This document shows, piece after piece, positions 47,299 to 59,175 of a stretch of 64,000 nt of DNA (within the stretch, counting starts at the first letter, position 1; the number at the start of each line of letters is the position of its first letter). The position numbers and the translations under genes were made by a program. Under the pieces are notes generated by a model, which was given only the letters and a program-made list of their open reading frames with translations, was not told the DNA's origin and searched no databases. The stretch is from positions 42,718,001 through 42,782,000 of the forward strand of contig CM114273.1 of assembly GCA_050084515.1 (NCBI GenBank), read 5' to 3'. The stretch comes from Blasia pusilla (taxonomy: Eukaryota; Marchantiophyta; Marchantiopsida; Blasiales).

Positions 47299-49015
47299 AA
47301 GTAAATAATTTACTTAATTTTATCATTTTTCACCGTTTGTAAAGATATTAATTATGTGTCTTACATAAATGGAGGTAGTTGCTTAGGAGGGCCCCCAACA
47401 ATTTATTATCCCTACAATGGCCCCCTAGGAACTATTGAAGCTTAGGGGGCCCCTTCCACCACCTTTGCATGCAGGTATTTTAAATTGTTTCAACGGGTAT
47501 GGCTAGCACTTAGGTATTGCGCAAGATAGACTACTACTTATGTGCATGGAAGAAGCACGGGACGTGGGTGCATGGATTTGTTGAAGGCAGGAGAGTAGAA
47601 ATAGGCACGAAACCTTAGACGGGTTCATATCGGCAGCTAAATACAAGGAGGCACGAACATTGATTTTGAGTCGGAATCGGAGATTTCCAAGCATGTTGCT
47701 AAGGCAGGGAATGGGCGTGTCAAAATTGACTGTATTGGCGCAAGAAAGGGTAGCCAATATGGCATTCCCTCCCACATGGATGAAGGGTACAATTATGGAA
47801 GTAGTTTCCAATGAGGCAAGACATTATACATACCCTGGTTGCGCCCTCAAAGGAAGTAGACAAATGGGCAACTACAATAGGACAGTGGAGCGACGAGGCA
47901 ACATCCGGACATCTATAGATCATGTTATTGGCGAGCATGGATTAGTGACAAAGTGGATGTTTCTTTGGGCTAAATCAATCATGATGTGGTTGAATACATA
48001 CCTTGGAATCTTCACAAGTTCGTAGTTTGCCAAGGTAGAGATGCTTTTATGGTGATGTTTGTTGTGGATTTTGAGACGATGAGTATCGATGACCAAGTTT
48101 CTCATGCACAAACACAAGCATGTGGTATTTGGATGCTTCTTTTGGAGCTTAGTGCATGAGCTCTTGAAGGAATTGTTCAAACCCCAACTCGAAATGTCAT
48201 CACGCCCCAAAAGTTTCTTCCACTCGAGGTGAAAGTTAGTCAAGAGCTTCAGCCGGCGGATAGACTTGGAGCTAGATCAACCGAGGATGTGACAACCTCT
48301 CTTAGAGAACATTTTCTTAGTGAAGGCGTTGAACACAATTTGGCTACTACCCTTAGTACTATCTTAGTAAAGGCTGAAGGTTTGCAAAAGGATCTTGATG
48401 ATGTTGTGGCTAATATGGCTATTATTCACACTCAGCTTTAAGATTAAGTTGGAAGAAGCCAAATAACCCTTGAAAATGCATTTCATGGACCCCAAAAATC
48501 AGTCCAAACAAAGAAAAAAATGAGTTTGCAATTGCAAAAAATGACCACTTAAGAATTTTCTTTTTGCAACTTATTTGCGACTATGTAGACTCGCAAAGCA
48601 TATACTCTTTGAAAGCCAAGTGCAAATACCGGGTAGTTGTGTTGCAACCAATTTGGGAGTCATTATGATTATAATGAAAAGGCACTTCAAAGTCACAATG
48701 GTGTCACGAAGTGCAGCTCAAAATCACAAACGTGCAAGTATGTTGCGATTGTCACAATTTCAAATTTGTGACTATCTTGCACTTGTGTTGCGAATGGTTT
48801 GCGTCTACTAGCACTCACATAATTGCCCAAAATGTAGTATTTAAATACTTGAAATTGAATCAACTGACCCTCTTGTTTTCAAATTGTGTTAGTTTTCCCT
48901 CCTAGTTAGATGCATCAAATGGATGTCCATCATCCACAGTAGATAGAGGAAGAAACTCTTGGAAGATGCCAAAAGTAATCGGTAGCTGGATACTATTTGG
49001 GACAAGTTTACCTAC

Positions 49016-49083
<68 letters not shown>

Positions 49084-50519
49084 AGTTGAGAAGCCAAGAG
49101 GGACATGTGTGTATTGGTCATCCTCTAAGGGCTTTCTTGAGACCTTTTTGGAGGTTTGTTAGAGTTCTTGGTTTAGTTAGGAACTTATTATGTAGGTTTG
49201 GGTTACTTGTGTACATAAGTCACCTTCTTGACCCTCCATGACAGACTTGAGGAGTCTAATCTTTCTACAATTGCGTCTTCCAAGCAAATGCTAGGGAATA
49301 GAGTTGCAATGAGTGTAATCATTTGATATGGATTTCTTCAAGTGGAGGATGGGTTTGGTTCGACTATTATTTAGCGATTCAAAGATCATTGTGTTATCAT
49401 TGTATGGCCTCTTGATATGATGATATATATGTCTATGTGTGATATGTTATGTTCAACTATTAGTGTATTTGTTTGTATTTGTCAAAGATATTAGGCACTT
49501 GTGTGTATGTGCACAACATGCCTAGAAGTATGGTGGATTTTCTTGTGATGTATTGCTATAAATACAAAGCTTTAAACTATCCAATCCAAGAAAATTCAAC
49601 TTTAGGAAAAGAAATTTTCAAGTATGTGATATGGATGTGTATCCCAATTAGAAATATTTTCAAAATACATTTTGTTGTGGAAATTTTGAAAAATAAATAA
49701 AATTTTGAGGATGTTATTTAACAATTCAACATGATATTTTGAGTTACGTTATACCACAAGCCTATTGCAAGATTTATCGAGTCTCAATATGAACATATAG
49801 AATTTCTTTCTTAACTATTCTTCCTTGAATGATGATGTTAAATTGATAAATAAGAGTCTTCTTGGTAATGACCGGAAGTAGTCCTCACGCCTCTTCATCC
49901 TTGGGTTGGTCGTGGAGGGTGAGAGTCGAGTTAAGCGGGGAGGGACACTTGGGAAAAATTGAACACCCAAGCCAAATTTAAGCACATGACGCGTCGTTCA
50001 ACAAGAGGAGCAATTATCCATTGTGCTACAATCTCCTGCACACTAGCAAGGATAACATTACAATTTTATTCTTATGTCAGAGGAGAATTTCGAAGAGGGA
50101 TTAGGGTTAATTAACTCAACCTCGGGTTAGAAAACCCGAGGATGAATAGGCGTGAGGGAAGTAGTTATTAGGGACCGAGGTGTTTTGTTACACTATCCAT
50201 TGGTAAACTAGTTTGGACGCATAAATTAGAGTCGTCTCACCCTCATAGGGTGTCCATGGGATTGGCCTTAAGAGTTAGGGCTTGATCCCATGTGTGCAGG
50301 GTCGCGACGAGCATAGAATGCCATCGATTTGAATTGGCCCAATGCCCTGGAGACCTTATTTAAAGAAGAACCAAAAGCAACTAGTTGTGACCAATTTTTT
50401 TTCCTCCATAAGCTCGCAAATAATGGTTTTGGATGCAAAAAAGGGTCACTTCCACCTCCGCGGGTGTTCATGGGATCAACCCCTTAGTTAAATCATTAGT
50501 TTAAATTAATTACGGGTAA
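47299..50519. other. AT-rich spacer with small frames
   Basis: Frames at 47660-48025 (121 codons) and 48229-48441 (70 codons; Leu/Asp-rich, possibly helical) have no recognised family and may be fragments of a retrotransposon gag region. A perfect 9-bp hairpin lies at 50121-50142 (CCTCGGGTT AGAA AACCCGAGG). Confidence 0.35.
49019..49081. repeat. (AT)n microsatellite
   Basis: About 62 bases of uninterrupted AT dinucleotides. Confidence 0.95.
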
Positions 50520-50620
50520 TCTACATCATTAAAAGAGGATGGGACTTGAAAACCCCTTCCTCTTGCGTTGACGCGTGTACATTTTTGTGTCCGCTGGTGC
50601 TGACACGCGAAGTGTTTAAC
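50520..50620 (+). mobile_element. Helitron-like 5' end fragment
   Basis: A|TCTACATCATTAAAAGAGGA with GACGCGTGTACA about 50 bases on matches the 5' pattern of element A (ATTAAAAGAAGACG ... GACACGTGTAA). The preceding base is A, as expected. No plus-strand 3' end was found for it. Confidence 0.5.
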
Positions 50621-51346
50621 AGATGACTAAACAAGTTCACGTATAATAAGTGATTTAACATGTGACTTAACAAGTTTAGGTATAACAAGTGGTTATAGTC
50701 TCTACAAGTTCTTGTTGTTTGTTTTCTTGGCCACCTAGACTATCCACGTGTCCTATGCACGTATTTGTTAATTACTTTCTTCTCCATCCATCTCGGAGGC
50801 CGCACACTGGATTATATACCGTGGATAGCACAGGTAAATTAGGGCCACTCAACTCCAGAGGTCGGAGGCCCTCGGGATCTCTAGCCACGGTGAATCCCGG
50901 TCTAAAGAAACGGGTACCTAAACATGTGTGTCGTTTGTGTAATTTTTAGGGGCGTCTGAGAGATATTTTTGACATCTTTCGGACAATAGGAATTTTTTTT
51001 TTTATTTCTGAAAAAAAATAGTTATTATTATTATTCAACAAAGCCCACTCCTGTGGACTGAACGGAAATTTCTTCCCTCCTCGAACTTCTTCCCCGTCGG
51101 AAGGAATTGAGTGGCCCTACTAGTCTAAACTAGCAAGGTGCCCATGCGATACCAAGATAAAATACGGCCGCAAGATGTTAAGTGCCAATTTCAAATTTTG
51201 AAATCTTCATCATTATATGGTTCTCTTGATGTTGTAAGAGCCCTCGAACACAAACGACCGCCGAAAAGTACAAAGAGCTCCAAAGAAGGGTCCTCAAAAA
51301 TCTCGGGAGAAGGCCCCCACATACTTTAGAGTGGCACAAAGGAATG

Positions 51347-51373
51347 AAAAAAAAAAAAAAAAAAAAAAAAAAA
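51347..51373. repeat. Poly(A) tract
   Basis: 27 consecutive A. It may mark the tail of an inserted retrotranscript, but no matching body or target duplication was identified. Confidence 0.85.
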
Positions 51374-51481
51374 CAAAGTTGTAACTTGACACGAGTGAAA
51401 TTTTCATTCGCCAAAATGTACGGGTGTCGAATGCGGAGGAGGTCGGAAATCAAGATGGGTTCCCAATAATAATAATAGTAA

Positions 51482-51580
51482 TCTATATATTATTATGGGA
51501 GAGTGCCTTCTTGATTTGCAAACACCTCTCTCTTTGACACGTGGCAACTGAGCAGCAAAAAAATGTTTCACACGTTACGG
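51482..51580 (+). mobile_element. Helitron-like 5' end fragment
   Basis: A|TCTATATATTATTATGGGAG followed by TTTGCAAACACC and GACACGTGGCAAC. The same succession occurs in inverse orientation at 54712-54630 (TATATTATTATGTGAGAGTG, TTTGCAAACATG, GACATGTGGCAAC). Confidence 0.5.
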
Positions 51581-51659
51581 GAGAACAAGAAAAAAATTGA
51601 AACTTGTGTGCAATATTATTAATCCCTTCTCTTTTGTTATTTTCATTGTGTACTCTACT

Positions 51660-51775
51660 AGTTTATACTATTGCTATTGAGAGGCGCGGTTTTCAAATGG
51701 GGACATGTGAACAAATCACAAAATTATACTAATTTACATTATTAACATAGGAGAGGTTTTCAAATGGGGACATGA
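51660..51775 (+). repeat. Short tandem duplication
   Basis: GAGAGG...GGTTTTCAAATGGGGACATG occurs at about 51680 and 51750, each preceded by a TTATACTA-like AT-rich block. It resembles the start of the Helitron-type ends nearby but lacks the terminal TC. Confidence 0.6.
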
Positions 51776-52019
51776 TAGAATTCACCGCGTGTCTTTTGAA
51801 TCATGTATGGGTAGGGGGCATTCAAGCAAAGGGGCGTTAAGGGTGAGGGACGATGGAATGGACCGATCCCTTTGGGGTCCTAATTAGTAAAGATTACCAG
51901 CCATCCACTAACCCACGCATCGAGCACTAGAGCGGGAAAGAAAAGTGGCGACTTCAAGAAATGAGTGCCCGAATTCGTCCAAGAACCACCCCCACCCCAC
52001 TCCGCCCATTCCTCCCCGT

Positions 52020-52875
52020 TCATTCATTCGTCCATGAAGAGCTTACCAGTATCTGAGCGGGATGGCCAACCGCTGGGCATCTTGAGGCGGCGGTAACGGA
52101 TTCGAACGTGAAATCGGGCGAGCTCAACTGAGAGATGGAGGGAGAGGTGTTCATGAGGTTGAAGCGCTGCTGTCGTACACGGATGCGAAAGGTGGAGAGA
52201 TATCGGAGTTTGGCTGCGGATCGGCGTTGGAATGGTGAGCGGAGAGGAGTGGATGATGACATTCGTGGCGCTGGTGAGGATTCGGTCTCGTTTGTGAGTG
52301 AGTGAGGGCTTTGTGTTGACGATGCGTGAAGGAGATGAGATCGCCGCAGGAGAAGATCCGGTTCGCATGGCGATGAGCGAACGGCTGCAGTAATTCAGAT
52401 CGGAGTTGTTGTGGCTAAACCACCCTAAAGCAGTGCTAGGGGTTCGGAGTTCCAATTGTCAGTCGTGCAGAACGCTGAGGCTGGGAGAAACCTGCGGATG
52501 GCAACGGTGACGCCGCATATTTCTAAGTTGGGAACTGATGTTGGGAGTTGGAGGTCCAAATTTTGATTCCTGCGGATTTGGAGTTCCGACGGTGACGCCG
52601 CCGTATCTCTTCGAATCGCTAGAGAACTGTTGGAGATCCAAAAGTTGAGTCCACATTTTTCGAGTCAGGAAGAGGTGTTCGGCCACCGATGCTGATGGCG
52701 CCGAATGCCTGAGCTCTAGAACAATGTCGGAGATCCGAAACTTAGCTCCTTCAATTTCGGAGTTCCAATGGTGAGGCCGCCAAATCTCGAACCTGTCCCA
52801 CAATGTCGGAGATCCAAAATTTGACTCTGGTTAAGGCTGCTCTACCGACATCCCCCTTGATCCATTCGATTGATT
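52020..52875. other. GC-richer island with roughly 70-107-bp repeats, no gene recognised
   Basis: GGAGATCCAAAA.TT.A.TC-like blocks recur near 52550, 52632, 52739 and 52808, each followed (except the last) by variants of GGAGTTCC and GGTGA.GCCGCC. Minus-strand frames of 143 and 114 codons (52024-52455 and 52459-52803) span the region but show no motif. Confidence 0.5.
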
Positions 52876-52883
52876 TGTTTTTG

Positions 52884-53055
52884 CTTACGGTGCGTGGACA
52901 ATGGATGGATTCCTGCCTAGCCTATTGTACCACTATCAGCTCTGGTTGATGAATTCTTGCTTACGCTGCCTGGACAATTTTCTGATCCTTGTCTAGCCTG
53001 TTGTACCAACACCACCTCTGATTGACTGGTTACTGCTGATGGTGCGTGGTGGTCT
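52884..53055 (+). repeat. 76-bp tandem repeat, about 2.3 copies
   Basis: CTTACGGTGCGTGGACAAT begins at 52884 and again, as CTTACGCTGCCTGGACAAT, at 52960. A third start (CTGATGGTGCGTGG) is at 53036. Each full copy contains TAGCCT.TTGTACCA. Confidence 0.85.
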
Positions 53056-53279
53056 GGGACACAAAGCTTTCGGGATCGGTGGTCCCTTAAGCTAAACTTG
53101 ACCTTGACCCCAGACGATAAGCAGTCGTCGCCATGACCAAACTCAGCAAAGTCCATCGCGGAATGACAAACGAATCTGCTAAAATGATGTAAGCGACGCG
53201 GCAGAGTAGGAAACGGTACTGGAAAAGAGGGATTCGAATACGGAGGGAGTCGTATTCGAATTCGCTAGATACATCTAGG

Positions 53280-54010
53280 GCTACCACAATCTTGCGCGCA
53301 AGAAGACGTGAAGCATAAACTACTTGGCGTCTGCCATGTCTACCATCTTGTCCGCTAGAAGACATGGACTGAGAATTACCCTGCGTCTACCATGTACACA
53401 ATCTAGCCTTCAAGAAGACACCGACTGCGAATTAGCCGGCGTCTACCAAGTCCATACTATTGCCTGCAAGAAGACATGGACTATGAATTAGCTGGCGTCT
53501 ACCATGTCCATAGAAGTGCATGCAAGAAGACATGGACAATGAATTACCCCGCGTGTACCAAATCCACAATCTCGCATGCCATAAGACATAGACTACGAAT
53601 TACTTGGCATCTGCCCTGTCCACAATCTCGCCCGCAGGAAGAAATAGACTACGAATTCCTTGGCTTCCACCATATCCACAATCTTGCCCGCAGGAAGAGA
53701 TGGACTACGAATTCGTTGGCATCTGCCATTTCCACAACCTCTCCCGCAAGAAGACATGGATTACGACTTAGTTGGCGTCTGCCAGGTCCACAATCTTGCC
53801 CGCAGAAATAGACTACGAATTCGTTGGCATCCGCCATTTCCACAACCTCTCCCGCAAGAAGACATGGATTACGAATTAGTTGGCGTCTGCCAGGTCCACA
53901 ATCCTGCCCGCAAGAAGATTAGATGAAGTACATGAAGTAGTTGGTTTCTGCCATGTCCGCAATCTCTCTCGCTCCCAAGAACAGACAGATTGGTCGGCGT
54001 CTCCCAGGTC
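53280..54010 (+). repeat. Minisatellite of about 57 bp, 13 copies
   Basis: Units of 54-62 bases (mostly 56-57) contain AAGAAGACATGGACTACGAA, TTGGCGTCTGCCATGTCCAC and AATCT.GCCCGC. The AAGAAGACATGGA block recurs near 53300, 53356, 53413, 53469, 53525, 53581, 53639, 53696, 53751, 53805, 53859, 53915 and 53977. Since 57 is 19 codons, stretches stay open (53476-53811 and 53660-53926), but length changes and stops break the frame, so a protein is not claimed. Confidence 0.93.
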
Positions 54011-54629
54011 CCACGGAGCGGGGTGGCGCCCGGAGACAAGAATGCATGAATCAAAAGTGCATGCGCTCGCCGCACTCCCATTCCGAGGTCGGGACTCGCG
54101 AGATTCTTCCTCCCCTACCTATGCAAAAATGAATGTCCTCTTCCCAAGCGCAGAGGGAAACGCGGAAAAATGCCGAGACTGCACGGCTTTTGAACGGATC
54201 CTAACTATGAAAGCGCTGCTGGACTCATGCGTCTAGCCGTGGCCGGTTCTAAATATGACACCGCGGGTGACTCATCTATTAGAGCTTTGCACGGCTGACA
54301 TTATTTTCTGAAATTAATCAAATTAATTATAGTTCAGGTAAAAGATAATTAATTTTGGTCGTTCTTTTTTTCTTTTCTTTCTTTTTCTCATGTTTATGTT
54401 TTTTTAATTTCCTTGTGTTGTGTTGGCACGTGTCTTTAAGAAGGATTCTTTAATCCATCTTCCCTTAATAGTATAGATATGTGGGTTAAAACGTGCTTTA
54501 ATGATTTAGCAGCGTGGAAAGGTATTTGGTTATTATTATACTAGTAAATAAAAAAAGTATTTAAGAACTAGCAAAAGGAAGAGGTTAATGATGGGGCACA
54601 CAAAATTTTTAAAAAAATCAAACAAACAT

Positions 54630-54712
54630 ATTTGTTTAACATGTCTCATGTTGCCACATGTCATACATACATGTTTGCAAATAAAAAATTGCACTCTCAC
54701 ATAATAATATAA
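54630..54712 (-). mobile_element. Helitron-like 5' end fragment, inverse orientation
   Basis: Reverse complement reads TATATTATTATGTGAGAGTG, later TTTGCAAACATG and GACATGTGGCAAC, matching the end at 51482. The leading TC is lost (TTATATT). Confidence 0.4.
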
Positions 54713-57600
54713 ATTTATTCCTTAGTCTTTGGTTATTATTATATTTTATTCATCTTTGAGAGGGGTGGGGTTATATATTTATTCCTTAACCTTTCGTTAT
54801 TATTATATTTATTCCTTAACCTTTGAGAGGGGTGGGGGAGGGAGTAACTAATAAACACATATGGAGGACATTTGGATAACTTAGATGGTGAGAAAAAAAA
54901 AAGATGACATGTGGAGGACACTTAGATAGTGTAGAAGGTGAGAAAAAAAAACCATGAGTATTGTATGTAAATCGTAAAAAATAACTAAATTTGTGGTTGG
55001 TAGAGTATTTGTTGTTTGATTTAACGGAAGAAGGCATTTACCGACCAAAAACTTAAATCTATCGATTTGGATACCTTTTAATAAAATGGAAGACCTTAGA
55101 ATTCGGGTAGTTAGTCCCCATAGACCCCATGGAAGATTGTCATTGACAAGTAGAATTGGTAGATTCCATAAGTGTTTTATTAATGATAAACTCCCAACCA
55201 ATGAACTGGAAGAACCAATGGTTACATGTTGACCTAGCCGGATGAATTTCAGAATTACCGTTTCGGTCTCTCAAACAACAGCCAAAACCCGACAAAATAT
55301 ACATGGTCTCCTTTCTAAAAATGCCAAACTAGCCAGTCCAAATTAGGAATTTTCCATAATATACCGTTTTCTATAGATTGGAAATGTACCGATTCTCTCA
55401 AAAAAACTACCACGACTTCCATCCCAACTTTATTTCCGAATCCTGTTTTGGAGATGGGTTAGAACCCAGAAAATGTTGAGATGCAATCTCAACTCCATAG
55501 CCCAATTTAGGAACCTGCTTGAAAAGTTTTAGACGCTAAGGACAATCTTGGGCATTCACTTATTTTGATTTCTTGCATAGGGATGTGCAACTATCCCTTT
55601 GCGTCAAGAAAATCAAAACAAGTTGATGATAGGGGTCCATGCAAAATCTCGTTATTTCCACGACCCTAAAAGAATCTACCAAATGGGAAGGACCACTTAA
55701 GAGAAATGAAGAGGACTATAACATGACATTCATTCCAAAAGTAGAGGAATTGAACCCACTTAAAAGTAAAGAAACAAAAAATAAATACATTTTAAAGTGA
55801 CATGGGGCTCAAAGTGAAAATGTGACCACCTCACCCACCAACGTCTCTCACCTCATACCTTTAGATTATTATGAAGTTGCAAGTCCATAGTAGATCTACA
55901 TCTTGGTTGCAATGCCCCCAAACACTTTGTTATTGTTTGGAGAATTTTTTTTTATGGACCTAGACTTTAACACTTCTAAATCTATCGCATGTAAATTTAA
56001 GTGGCATTAGTCTATCCTAGACCCACTAAATGACTACAAGTTAAAAGAAGTTCCTTCACCCTATACCCTAAGCATGCTACTTTGCCTCTAAAATATGAGA
56101 AACTTATAAGGACGACACCTCTCTCCTCTAAAGGGCACTATATACATTTTTACTACTACTACTACTAATAATAATAATAATAATAATAGATTTTTTTACT
56201 ACTACTACTAATAATAATAATAATACCATTCATGTAAAAGAAAAAGTCCATAAGGTACCATGGGAGATAGGGACGAGTTGTTGGAGAGAAAAAGCAATCT
56301 CATATTGGAAAGCAATTGGGAAAAAGAAACACTTTACCAACAAGAAGGGAGGGAGCTCACCAAACACTTGCATAGTAGTATTGTTATTATTGGGACTCTT
56401 CTTGCCCAATTATGTAGAGTTCATGGAAACAATATGCTATCGTGTAATATATGGGTTATGTATACCATCATGCCACCAGCATATGGTCTATAAGCAATTC
56501 AAACTTGTTTGTTATCTTGAAAGACCATTTCACATGCCTTATTTGAGGAAGGTTTATTATAACAAGAGAAAATGAGCTTCCCAAGTTATTTAGGAATCCT
56601 AACAATGGAAAGTGGACAAGAAAACCTACACCTATAAACAAACAATATCACCAATAGTGTTTTGTTGGGGAAGTTTTCTTCTTTTCCTCCCAAATAAGGG
56701 AGGATTCTTTCCAAAGAGAGAGGAAGTACTTTTTGGGGTTTAGAGGGGTAGGAAGGAAAGATAAACCTCAATAATTATGCATGATGGAAAACCCATTAGA
56801 AAAACAAAAGAGGGGACCCAAAGAGTCAAGTATCCAAAGGCCACAATCGGCCCCGAATAGGGGGTGGGAACATTAGGGACAAAGTGGTATGTGCTAGCGA
56901 AGGGTTGTTGGGTTTTCCTTTTCCCATGAGGGGGAAGTGGGGTTCTTTAGATACATCCCACCTATCCTTGCACAAATGGTTTGGAGGCATAAATTTTACT
57001 CTAAAGACAAACTAATTTCCAAGTGGGATATACAAGAGTTTTTTATTTTTTTAAGCACATAGGAGTTTCCAAGGTGCATATGAGACCAAGTAGTAACGTA
57101 ACATTAGAAACTCCCTTAAGCAATTTCTCCCAACGGCCTTCGAGGGAGTTTTTCTTTTTCCTTAAGGGGTCCACTAAGAATTATCATCATACATGACAAC
57201 CCCCTTACTGGAATGAGGAGGTCATGAGAACCCAAGTACCCCATTGTTTCTTTCAATCAATGACCTTCCCATAAGGGCTTCCCTTAGAACTAACTTAGCC
57301 CCTCTAAACAATTATCCCCTTAATTCGTTGTCACTTTAGCAGTTATTTCAAGTCCCGTTAATTGGTTGTCACTTTTTAGCATTTATTTTAATCAATGCCA
57401 TTAGAGGGCCTTCCTTACATGTTACGATTCAAGATAGTCTTGTTAAACACCATCCCCACCCCGAAGGACCAGGAAAACATGACTCAAGATGGATATGGCT
57501 AACGGTTTGCATAACCATAACAATCGCCACAACCCTTCCCCATAAGCAACTAGATGTTACTAATAAGCATAATCACATCATTCATCACTCAATCGCCACC
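54713..57600. other. AT-rich spacer, no gene seen
   Basis: TTGGTTATTATTATATTTAT-like phrases are repeated at 54730-54810, and GACA.TTGGATA/TAGATA.. blocks at 54868 and 54908, so small duplications are common. No coding motif is seen. Confidence 0.4.
56151..56226. repeat. Compound (TAC)n(TAA)n microsatellite, duplicated
   Basis: TACTACTAC runs into AATAATAAT, then GATTTTTT, then the same TAC and AATAAT pair again. The whole compound tract has been duplicated. Confidence 0.9.
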
Positions 57601-57985
57601 CCATAGAGATGTATGGGGCTATGGAGGAGAGGTTCGACTCGTTCCTTACGGACTGCGCCCATCATCTCCACTTGAGAAATGGGTTGTCCCTTAGCTACTG
57701 CGATTCTCTATTGTATGCAGCGGGTCTCCATAGCGTTGCAGCGTGCCCAGGCTAATGGGCTTTTGCGGCGGGCTCAGGCTGTGGGTGACGCCGGCGCTAG
57801 AGGCCCACTTAGTAGTAGTCATAGCTCTCTTGTTGTTGCTGATATTGTCTCTGCTGTTTGGTGAGTTTCGTCGTTAGGGGGAATGCCCCCTTCTTCCTTT
57901 TCTGGTCTTATTGTGACCTTCAGGTTTAGACTCTTTGAGTCCCCCTCTTTTGTACTTCCGATGGGTTTTCCATCACTCTTAATAA
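57600..57985 (+). mobile_element. Probable LINE 3' end remnant
   Basis: The 3' part (57928-57985) is the same tail as at 31910: GACTCTTTGAGTCCCCCTCT, GATGGGTTTTCCATC, TTAATAAG. The upstream 300 bases are GC-richer with a 61-codon frame (57679-57864, MGCPLATAILYC...) whose start faintly recalls the QGCPLSP motif of reverse transcriptase, though too little is left to rely on. A hairpin-like AGGGGGAATGCCCCCTTC lies at about 57876. Confidence 0.45.
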
Positions 57986-59175
57986 GGAACTAGATGTTAC
58001 TAAACCCTAAACATCATCACTTCATTCGCACTCACTACACGCAAATCACTCAATATCCTCAAACGCAACAGCGAAGCTGTCAAAAACTCGCAGTCACACA
58101 GTTTGTGTACAGACAGGTCGTCCATACACTTGTTGACAGTTTGTCCCACAAACTTCTTGACATATTGTGGACGAGTTTTCATGAAACGCATCTCTTTCAA
58201 GGAACGCCCTCCGCTCATGAAGTGTGCCACAAACAAAATGCACTGCCTCCCGGAATCCAGTTGCGGAATAGTGCCGTGTGCCACAAACAAACTGTCAACA
58301 AGTTCCAAGTTTCATGAGAAGCGGTTGGCGGCACCGGAGGATTGACATTCAACATTCATTCATCTGACCATTTCTTCATTCACTGTAGCCCGGGCGATGG
58401 AGAAGTCGAAACTGAAACGTCTTTCATAAATGGGTTGTGCCAATAGACCAGACAGTCCGTCCGTCTGCTCTCGACTGTGAGGGGGTGGGTGGGAAGGGTG
58501 CGCAGAGCTAACGTTAGCAGGCGTGCTAAGGATTGCAACAACTAAGTTACCGAGGCTTGTAAGGATGTGTAGGGGGGCCGGCGAGCTATGGATCACGACC
58601 CCTAAACTGGTTTTGTTTTTCTTACTCCTGCGCTTTCTACAAAATGTAGATCCGGAGGACTCGCTTCCTCATGCAGCCGATCTGATGAGGTTTTAATGTC
58701 ATCGTGAGCGGAACTGATCTGGATGGATGGATCGATCTCGCACTTCACTTCTGCACTGTATCATTCAATGCGTCTCGCTTTGGGAGTATATTTTGGGATC
58801 GGCGCTCCAGCGCTCATCATGTGCAGCAGCAGCCGGAGCGAAATTGAAACCTGACGAGGCTTCAATTGATTTCATCAGCAGCATTCATTCAACCCGTCTG
58901 TCTCGTTTCGGAATCGATGTTTCAATGCCGATCATGTGGAGCAGGAGCGGACGCGAGAAACGCAGGTAGTCGTTTCCAGCAGTGACTGAGTGGGTTAATC
59001 AAATTGAGTGCGATTCCCAGCACGTCTGGGCTTTTCGAGACTCATTCATAGACAACTGCACAAAATCCCTGTCCCTCTGTTGCTCGTGCCGCTCCTGCTG
59101 CTGCTAGAGAAAAGAGTCGATCCTCCCGTCCAGAAATTGCTCTTCAAATTCGCACTTCGCACGAGCGCAACCCCA
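57986..59175. other. 3' flank of KIN10A, no gene established
   Basis: A minus-strand frame of 102 codons (58000-58308; ELVDSLFVAHG, ILFVAHFMSGG) has an internal LFVAH duplication but no known family. The rest shows only short frames. Confidence 0.35.

Larger units (their letters stand above)
51130..54477 (-). mobile_element. Candidate Helitron-like element, 3.35 kb, carrying a tandem-repeat island
   Basis: On the minus strand a 5' end A|TCTATACTATTAAGGGA stands at 54477 and a 3' end CATGGGCACCTTGCTAG|T at 51130. Both match the ends of the element at 45290-46215 (GGGCACC.TT.CTAG). The interior includes the GC-richer repeat island 51.9-54.2 kb, which would be captured DNA. The 3' hairpin is decayed, and another 5'-type end (51482, +) lies inside, so the two termini may not belong together. 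Confidence 0.35.

Noticed and set aside
54541-54546. CTAGT as another Helitron 3' end
   Set aside because: Lacks the GGGCA block and hairpin seen at the other ends.
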